Part shown: piece by piece, positions 58,468 through 64,000 of the stretch
How positions within the stretch are numbered: position 1 is the first letter of the stretch
How the letters are laid out: each line of letters opens with the position of its first letter
The notes under the pieces: generated by a model
Told to the model about the DNA's origin: nothing
What the model saw: only the letters and a program-made list of their open reading frames with translations
Database searches by the model: none
Made by a program: the position numbers and the translations under genes
Assembly: GCA_002441005.1 (NCBI GenBank)
Contig: DJWO01000014.1
Span: 310,001 to 374,000 of the forward strand
Length of the DNA stretch: 64,000 nucleotides
DNA from: Candidatus Aminicenantes bacterium UBA6228
GTDB lineage: Bacteria; Acidobacteriota; Aminicenantia; Aminicenantales; Saccharicenantaceae
Reading direction: 5' to 3'

Positions 58468-58979
58468 ACTATAAAATAACAGGCTGCTTAATTTTGGGTT
58501 TGATCCTGTGCTGGTCAGTAGGTTTACTGCTATCTCCAGACTTTATTTATGGACAGCAGCTGGTAGCTCAACATCTTTCCCAGCCGACGGCCAGGATCTA
58601 TTCTTCCCTGGAAGAAGCGATTGGGAATTCATCTCAACCGGTAGTGCTGGTTTTCTTCTCCTTAGCCTGTTATGTTTGCTGGGATGAGCTATTTGAGATG
58701 AAGGAATTTATAGAGAAGTTTTCCCTGCCGGTGCTGCTGGTAGGAGTTTCCACCGATGAAAGCGAAGAACTAAAAGCCTTTGCTGCCCGCTATTCCTTCC
58801 AGTACCCGATTGTCCGGGATGAAGAGAAAAAACTCTACCGGCAATACCAGGTCAGGCTTGAGCCTGACCGTCTAATCCTGGTCAGAAACCAGGCAGTCTA
58901 CCGGGATGATAGCCTGCTTGATTATTCGTTAAGAAGAGAAAAGGTCAAGAATTTTCTTTTTGGACTAATCTCGCCCTGA
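58464..58979 (+). CDS. Exported thioredoxin-fold (TlpA-like) protein
   Basis: A 171-residue protein. One N-terminal membrane or signal segment (ITGCLILGLILCWSVGLLL) is followed by a thioredoxin fold. The active-site CxxC is CYVC in VLVFFSLACYVCWDEL, and VGVSTDESEELKAFAARYSFQYPIV matches the AhpC/TlpA core. It should act on disulfides in the periplasm. Its operon position after a cysteine-rich exported peptide suggests that the peptide is a substrate, but this is inferred. Confidence 0.82.
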   Translation: MNYKITGCLILGLILCWSVGLLLSPDFIYGQQLVAQHLSQPTARIYSSLEEAIGNSSQPVVLVFFSLACYVCWDELFEMKEFIEKFSLPVLLVGVSTDESEELKAFAARYSFQYPIVRDEEKKLYRQYQVRLEPDRLILVRNQAVYRDDSLLDYSLRREKVKNFLFGLISP

Positions 58980-59275
58980 ATTAGACGCTTATTCACTTTT
59001 CCATTTGGAAGGTTGGAAACCACTGGACTGACGGCCCGGGCTGATCAGCTGAATGAGCCTGTTTGAATTTTCCTGGCCGCTGGCCAGAAGATAGCCTGTT
59101 TAAGTCCGGTTCAAATTGCCTTATTTAAAGCCTAATAGCGGTTGATTTTTTCCCCGGGATGTATTATAAAGATTCTTACTCCGAGTCGGCTAAGCTAAAG
59201 CCAGCGGCCAGGCTGACCGACCGTCAGGGTAAAGCCGGAAACGGTTTTGCCTCCCAGTTGGAAAGGAGAATTAAG
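58980..59275. other. Intergenic stretch before the TonB-dependent receptor
   Basis: These 296 bases lack a gene. A frame continuous with the receptor runs from 59159, but its first 39 codons lack a signal peptide and ribosome site. No clear promoter or sigma-54 site is visible; GGCCGCTGGCCAGAAG near 59081 is not phased as one. Confidence 0.4.
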
Positions 59276-61216
59276 ATGCGCGTCTCAAAAAATTTTCCAG
59301 GATTTTTATTGTTCTGCCTCACCTTCTTATTATCATTTTCATTGATTACAGTCATTGCCTTGGCTCAGGAAAATACTGATCAGGAAAAGAAGAAGGAAAA
59401 AGAAGAGAAACCGGTCAGGATTAAAACCGAAGAAATTATGGTCACGGCCAGTGCTCCCCAGGAAAAACCTTTAGCCACGGTTTCGACTATTGAACCTCAG
59501 ACTATCAAGTTGCTTAAAACAAAAAATATTTCTGAAGTACTATCATTTGTTCCCGGAACTCATGTTACCGTTGGGGCTAAAGCCGAGTCTCACATTAAGA
59601 TAAGAGGACTGGATAATGATAAATCGACCCTCCTGCTTGATGGTATCCCGGTTTACGAGCCTTATTATAACCTTTACGATTTAAAGACCGTGCCCAGCGA
59701 GGACATTGAGTCTATTCAGATTACCAAGGGTTCTTCTTCTATTCTCTATGGAGCCAATACCATGGGTGGAATAGTGGAAGTCCTGACCCGCCGGCCAGAA
59801 AAGACTTCTCTCGAGCTAAACTCCAGATTCAGTCAAAACTCTTCCTTTGATTTTTCGGGAACGGGTTCATACTATAGTCCGAAATTTGCCTTTAAACTGT
59901 CAGCTCTTCACAATGAAACTCAGGGTTATGATTACCGCCAATCAGGTGCTGATTTATCTCTCCCCAATTCAGATTACAAAAATAATTTTTTCAACGGAAA
60001 ATTTTATTTTTATCCCAGCCAGAAAAGCGAAATTCTATTTCAGGCTTCTTATTATGACTCATCTTATGGTATTCCACCGGCCACTGAATATTACTCTCCC
60101 CGTTACTGGCGCTTTAAAGATTGGGAGAGGTCGGTCATTGGCCTGGGTGGGACTTTTCCCCTGTTCAAAACAGGCACCATCAAAATCAGAACTTATTATG
60201 TAAAATTTTATAATGTCCTGGATGCTTATACTGATTCAACCATGAGTGCCCTCAACTGGGAATCCATTTATGATAATTACGAAACCGGGGCTTTTATCCT
60301 GGGCGCTTTCAGCCTGAGTAAAAATAATGATTTACGTTTCAGCCTTAATGGCCGGTATGAACACGTCGAACAACAAGGTTCAGCTACCTCACCCTGGGAA
60401 TTATATAAGCACCATGTCTATTCGGCCGGAATAGAGGATGAATGGCGGCTGACTTCCAGATGGACCTTGATTGGCGGCCTGAGCTTTGACTATCTCAAAA
60501 AACAGGAAGGCCAGGAAAAAACCTCTGTTAATCCTATCGCCGGGATAAAATTTAAGCTGACGGAAGAAGCTAACCTTCATTTTTCCTTTTCCCGAAAATC
60601 ACGTTTCCCCTCGATGCGTTCCCTTTACAGTACCACCAGCGGTAACCCCGATCTTAAAGACGAAACAGGCACTTCCTTCGAGCTTGGAGCTGACTATTCG
60701 GGCTGGTTAACTGGCGGTTTAACCGGTTTCACCTCTGACTATAAGGATCTGATTTACGTTATTCGCCAGCCTGATGGAACTAAGAAATATATCAACGTCG
60801 GGGAAGCCCGGATTAGAGGCTTTGAGACTTATCTATCCAAGAGCATCAAACATTTTAATTTTCAGGTCAATTACACCTACCTTGATGCTAAAAACCTGAC
60901 TGATAACCGGCTGCTTGACCTGGTCCCAGAGTCTGAAGCCAGTTTGCTGGCCAGTTATCTGATGCCGGAAAACTTCAGCCTGACCCTCTGGGTTCTGATG
61001 GCTTCCAGGTCAGAAATATTAATCAGTTCCAGTACGGTTCCCGTGCCGGGCTATACAGTCGCTAACCTTTCCCTGGAAAAATATTTAAGGGGAGGTTCAT
61101 TGTTCATTAAAGTAGAGAATCTGTTTAACAAAGCTTATTACACCGAGCCCGGTTATCCTTCTACCAGCCGGCGGTTTGAAGCCGGATTTACTTTCCGGGT
61201 TGGTCCGGCTGATTGA
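59276..61216 (+). CDS. TonB-dependent outer-membrane receptor
   Basis: A 646-residue receptor. The start is the ATG at 59276 behind GGAAAGGAG, giving a normal signal peptide (KNFPGFLLFCLTFLLSFSLI). After a Lys/Glu-rich segment comes the likely TonB box, EEIMVTASAPQ. The plug follows (LKTKNISEVLSFVPGTHV, KIRGLDNDKSTLLLDGIPVY, ITKGSSSILYGANTMGGIVEVL). The C-terminal barrel ends FEAGFTFRVGPAD, with Phe near the end. It imports a scarce large ligand. The two genes after it are a possible molybdopterin-fold protein and exported peptide B. The ligand is not deducible; siderophore, metal complex and peptide are options. Confidence 0.92.
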   Translation: MRVSKNFPGFLLFCLTFLLSFSLITVIALAQENTDQEKKKEKEEKPVRIKTEEIMVTASAPQEKPLATVSTIEPQTIKLLKTKNISEVLSFVPGTHVTVGAKAESHIKIRGLDNDKSTLLLDGIPVYEPYYNLYDLKTVPSEDIESIQITKGSSSILYGANTMGGIVEVLTRRPEKTSLELNSRFSQNSSFDFSGTGSYYSPKFAFKLSALHNETQGYDYRQSGADLSLPNSDYKNNFFNGKFYFYPSQKSEILFQASYYDSSYGIPPATEYYSPRYWRFKDWERSVIGLGGTFPLFKTGTIKIRTYYVKFYNVLDAYTDSTMSALNWESIYDNYETGAFILGAFSLSKNNDLRFSLNGRYEHVEQQGSATSPWELYKHHVYSAGIEDEWRLTSRWTLIGGLSFDYLKKQEGQEKTSVNPIAGIKFKLTEEANLHFSFSRKSRFPSMRSLYSTTSGNPDLKDETGTSFELGADYSGWLTGGLTGFTSDYKDLIYVIRQPDGTKKYINVGEARIRGFETYLSKSIKHFNFQVNYTYLDAKNLTDNRLLDLVPESEASLLASYLMPENFSLTLWVLMASRSEILISSSTVPVPGYTVANLSLEKYLRGGSLFIKVENLFNKAYYTEPGYPSTSRRFEAGFTFRVGPAD

Positions 61217-61254
61217 ATCAGTCATCAAGTCTAAAAAGGCCAAGGAGGAGTTAA

Positions 61255-62301
61255 ATGAAAAAGACTCGAGCTAAGACTAAGATATGGGGCCTGATCGGGC
61301 TATTGCTCTTCGGGTTTTATTTCTATAGCCCGGCAGCCGGTCAGAATAAAAAGCCGGTAGAAAACAATGATTTTTATGATAATGTTCCCCTGACCGGGCT
61401 GCCTCTGAACAGTATCGAGATAGCTGGCGAAGTAGCCTCACCAGGAATGTTTAAGCTCAAAGGGCTGCCTCTGCACCAGGTTATGGTCAGGGAAGCAGTC
61501 TTAGAGGGCGGTCAGACCAGGTTTATCGGGGCTTATGTTTACCAGGGCTATTCGCTGTTTGATATCCTTAAAGACCAGATCCTGGCTAAGAAAAATCAAG
61601 AACAATTTAGTTCTCCGATTGACCTGATGGTCATAGTTGAAAATAAAAAAGGCGAAAAGGTGCTTTTTAGCTGGGGAGAAATATTTTATCCGGCCGTTCT
61701 TCACCGTTTAATACTGGCTGTTAAGGTGGCTCCGATTATTCCCTCTTCGACCGGTGAGACCTGGCCGCTACCCGCCAATCCCAAGCTGGTGGCGGCTAAT
61801 GATCTTTTCGCCGAACGGAATCTGGACAGCCCGGTTAGAATCACGGTTAAGTCTTTTGCTGCGCCCATAGCCACAGAAAAAGGTAAAACTCCTTTATATT
61901 CACCGGGCATAAATATTTATGTTAAAGGGGAAGAAAAAGGCAGTCTGGACAAACTGCCTCAGGATCTCACTCCTTTAAATCTGCCAGCTGTCTTTTTCGG
62001 GCGCGGCCAGGGCTTCCATGGTGTTAATTATTTTCAAGGGGTTCCACTCCGGCTGATACTGGAAAAGTTCACTGGCTCCCAACCCCTGAACTTTAAAACA
62101 GCTTATCTGGCCATTATTGGTGATGACGGTTACCGGGCTATTTATTCAACTTCAGAAATATTTAATAGAAATGATAACCAGGAGACGATTATCTGCGACC
62201 GCGGTCAGAAAAATGGCGGCCGTTTTTCTCTCTTCTCCATAGGTGATTTTTTCTCGGACCGGGCGGTCAAGGCCATAAAAGAAATCTGGCTGGCGGAGTA
62301 A
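61255..62301 (+). CDS. Exported protein with two possible molybdopterin-oxidoreductase-like repeats
   Basis: A 348-residue protein with a signal peptide (GLIGLLLFGFYFYSPAAG). It seems to hold two similar halves. Half 1 includes AYVYQGYSLFDILKD, then LMVIVENKKGEKVLFSWGEIF. Half 2 includes VNYFQGVPLRLILEKF, then AYLAIIGDDGYRAIYSTSEIF. The pattern of G-V/Y-L-R/F-L-I and D-G-Y-A-S-E-I resembles the sulfite-oxidase-like pterin-binding fold. The catalytic Cys that binds molybdenum is not seen, so cofactor binding is doubtful. It lies 38 bp after the TonB receptor with an AAGGAGG site, so the two are one operon. Role unknown. Confidence 0.55.
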   Translation: MKKTRAKTKIWGLIGLLLFGFYFYSPAAGQNKKPVENNDFYDNVPLTGLPLNSIEIAGEVASPGMFKLKGLPLHQVMVREAVLEGGQTRFIGAYVYQGYSLFDILKDQILAKKNQEQFSSPIDLMVIVENKKGEKVLFSWGEIFYPAVLHRLILAVKVAPIIPSSTGETWPLPANPKLVAANDLFAERNLDSPVRITVKSFAAPIATEKGKTPLYSPGINIYVKGEEKGSLDKLPQDLTPLNLPAVFFGRGQGFHGVNYFQGVPLRLILEKFTGSQPLNFKTAYLAIIGDDGYRAIYSTSEIFNRNDNQETIICDRGQKNGGRFSLFSIGDFFSDRAVKAIKEIWLAE

Positions 62302-62515
62302 ATCCCAAGCTCAAGCCACCTTCTACCTGGTCTTTTCTGGCAGCTAAGGTCAGCTTTTGTTGACGGTTTTTTGGCGCTTGCCAAGATTACTTGACTTACA
62401 ACTGGCCAGCTGCCAAGGTTATCTGATCTAAAATCTTCAAGCCTGAAATAAGTTTTCAGGGAAAAAACAGTTTATATTTCTTAAGGCACTCGATTATCGT
62501 TCTTCGTCTATCTCC

Positions 62516-62531
62516 TGGCCCGAAACTTGCT
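62516..62531 (+). promoter_or_regulatory. Sigma-54 promoter of exported peptide B
   Basis: TGGCCC-GAAAC-TTGCT, with GG (62517-62518) and GC (62529-62530) 12 bases apart. Predicted start near 62542 gives a 16-base leader to the ATG at 62558, the same as peptide A. The 256-bp gap 62302-62557 also holds a small hairpin (CCTGAAA/TTTCAGG near 62442-62460) and TTGGCGCTTGCCAA near 62371, possible activator sites. Confidence 0.8.
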
Positions 62532-62557
62532 CCAGATCAGGTTGAAAGGAGATGGAG

Positions 62558-62803
62558 ATGAAAAATAAGAAGAGTTTAGTCGCCATTCTGTTATTAACCC
62601 TGGTTATTTCTTTTTTCTGGCTCGAACCAGCCAGAGGCGAAGCCAGTCTGGCCACTGATCCCTATCGCCAGTTTCTCGAGTCCTGTCTTGCCCGGGCCCT
62701 GGCTGCTGACCAGAGCATAATTGCTACGGCCGTGGCTCTGGCGGCCTGCCAGGCCAGCTATGAGGCCCTTTACCTGGTAAATTATACCTACTGGTGGTTT
62801 TAG
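62558..62803 (+). CDS. Small exported peptide B, related to peptide A
   Basis: An 81-residue precursor with a signal peptide (KKSLVAILLLTLVISFFWL) probably cleaved near ARGEA. The mature part has two Cys in SCLARALAADQS and ALAACQA, and an aromatic C-terminal end NYTYWWF. The pattern C-x2-RAL-x2-D-x2-I-x2-T-x2-LAAC matches peptide A. As there, two ATGs stand in tandem (62552 and 62558) and only the second has correct spacing from AAGGAG. It has its own sigma-54 promoter and is followed by a convergent gene. Function unknown. Confidence 0.72.
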   Translation: MKNKKSLVAILLLTLVISFFWLEPARGEASLATDPYRQFLESCLARALAADQSIIATAVALAACQASYEALYLVNYTYWWF

Positions 62804-62815
62804 ATAAGAAGTATT

Positions 62816-64000
62816 TTAAAGTTTTTTCAGCAGGTAAAGACAATACGGTTCGGCTTGAAAAGTGGCTACCTGATTTTTCAGCTCAAATTGGACTGGATTG
62901 GCAGTGGCCGTTTTCTCACCGGTAAAATAACTGTTAATCTTACCAAGTTTGACCACTTCCAGACTTTGCCAGTCAGCTGGCAAATGAACCACGGCCGGCC
63001 AGGAAGCTCCAGTCGGGTTGACCAGTCTGATCCGGCCTTCTCCATCCAGGATCTCCTGCAGGTCGAAATGCTCCACCCGCACTCCCTGTTCAAAAGCCTT
63101 TAGATAAGGAATTTCAAACAGATTAGAAACAATGACCAGGCCGTCATCATCTTCATAAAACTGTTTCAGGTAAGTATTATAATGACCGCAGAATTCAAAT
63201 TTGCCGCCAGTTGCCTCTTTCATTTTCTGATTAGCTTGAAGCGTATGCCACAGGAGCTGATGGCTGTAATCCAGATAAATTTGTTGGCCGGTGTGTTTGT
63301 AACCGGCGACTAAAGCTTCCATAAGCCAGGGAATGTAAGTTGGAGCCGTGCTGACTGAAGAATCAGTGCCGGTGGTTGGCTCACCAAACTGGCCTGTCCA
63401 GTCACCATCCTTTCGGGCCACTCCGCCCTTGAGCCAGGAGTTTTCTCCTTCAAACTTATCCAGATGAATAAAGGACATCAACATGGCTTCAAGGATCTTA
63501 GTGCCGTTTTCCCGCCATTTCTCCTCACCGGTATAATCGAAAAGCCGGTACAGCTCTTTAGCCGCAAAGGCATAGACATTAACTGACGGCTCTCCGGCAT
63601 GATCTTCCAGCAGCAAGCCATAATTGTCCAGGACCTGCAGTTGATTGTTCATGGCCTCGACCGCTCTATCTAAATATTTTTTATCGCCGGTAAAAGCATA
63701 GGCATTAAGCATGACATCCAGGCCAAATTCACAGGCATCAAAAGTATTCAGATCGTCCTTCCAGATGAGTTTGGGCGGCTTAGCCTTCGGATCAACTACG
63801 CCCCGCCAGTACCAGCGCCCGCCTTGCTCATTCCACATCAAGCCTGAATAGACCTTCTCAAAGTTAAGAAGCAAAGCCGCTTTTAAAGCCGGATCTTCAG
63901 TCAAGGGATACTCAGCCAGTAGTGACTCGACGTTATAAGGCTGAGACCAGAGAAAACACTGCCGCTGTTTTCCCTCCACGGTTTGATCCATGAAATAACC
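62816..64000 (-). CDS. Alpha/alpha-barrel, glycoside-hydrolase-like protein (5' end cut by window)
   Basis: The C-terminal 395 residues or so of a protein whose start lies beyond the window; the frame stays open through 64000. Repeated helices with YAFTGDKKYLDRAVEAMNNQL, VNVYAFAAKELYRLFDYTGEEKW and YKHTGQQIYLDYSHQLLWHTL are typical of six-hairpin (alpha/alpha) toroid enzymes acting on sugars. A small beta-rich domain ends the chain. I cannot assign a GH family or substrate. Confidence 0.65.
   Translation of the reverse strand, partial: GYFMDQTVEGKQRQCFLWSQPYNVESLLAEYPLTEDPALKAALLLNFEKVYSGLMWNEQGGRWYWRGVVDPKAKPPKLIWKDDLNTFDACEFGLDVMLNAYAFTGDKKYLDRAVEAMNNQLQVLDNYGLLLEDHAGEPSVNVYAFAAKELYRLFDYTGEEKWRENGTKILEAMLMSFIHLDKFEGENSWLKGGVARKDGDWTGQFGEPTTGTDSSVSTAPTYIPWLMEALVAGYKHTGQQIYLDYSHQLLWHTLQANQKMKEATGGKFEFCGHYNTYLKQFYEDDDGLVIVSNLFEIPYLKAFEQGVRVEHFDLQEILDGEGRIRLVNPTGASWPAVVHLPADWQSLEVVKLGKINSYFTGEKTATANPVQFELKNQVATFQAEPYCLYLLKKL

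Overview
The window looks like a piece of a Gram-negative, probably anaerobic, medium-GC bacterial chromosome. Evidence for an outer membrane is a TonB-dependent receptor, a secretin and a SurA/PpiD-type chaperone. Evidence for an anaerobic or ferredoxin-linked metabolism is a tungsten-type aldehyde:ferredoxin oxidoreductase beside a MoaD-like protein. The gene mix (pyruvoyl SAM decarboxylase, type I glutamine synthetase, pilM-N-O with gspD/E/F, OPT transporter with an M29 peptidase) would fit an uncultured lineage such as Candidatus Aminicenantes or another Acidobacteriota relative. That placement is inference, because no rRNA is present.

Layout. 1-0.8 kb: the start of an ArsA/Get3-type ATPase preceded by two small related proteins. 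0.97 kb: tRNA-Pro(CGG). 1.35-10 kb: a strongly AT-rich defence island reading HTH regulator, type III methylase (Mod), catalytically dead prokaryotic Argonaute, SIR2-domain protein, type III helicase-nuclease (Res). It is followed by short repeats and a broken regulator/nucleotidyltransferase gene. 10.9-18 kb: ubiE/menG, ACR3 arsenite exporter, an ABC exporter pair, a TPR protein, prepilin peptidase, tilS and tRNA-Met. 18-21.9 kb: tandem class II aldolase, AOR and MoaD. 22-24.2 kb: MarR-controlled ABC exporter. Two copies of a REPIN-like inverted-repeat element sit at 21.4 and 24.3 kb.

24.5-32 kb is a long leftward operon for a type II secretion/type IV pilus-like machine (gspF, gspE, pilM, pilN, pilO, pilP-like, gspD with a C-terminal cohesin-like domain). 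32.4-35.5 kb holds an HTH/IrrE-like protein that has lost its zinc motif, an ARPP-1-type protein with an HNH-like tail, and a small exported protein. 35.6-39.8 kb is a PDZ-containing histidine kinase with an NtrC-family partner. 39.8-57 kb is mostly ordinary: M1 peptidase, SAM decarboxylase, Lrp, glutamine synthetase, site-2 protease, trpS, scpA, scpB, ispH, rpsA, HU/IHF, HIT, a SurA-like chaperone, OPT transporter and M29 peptidase.

57-62.8 kb is the second unusual region. Two small exported cysteine-containing peptides share a residue pattern, and each stands behind a near-consensus sigma-54 promoter with the same 16-base predicted leader. They bracket a six-bladed propeller protein, a CxxC thioredoxin-fold protein, a TonB-dependent receptor and a protein that may have a molybdopterin-oxidoreductase fold. 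I read this as a candidate undescribed secreted-peptide system. A truncated alpha/alpha-barrel protein ends the window.
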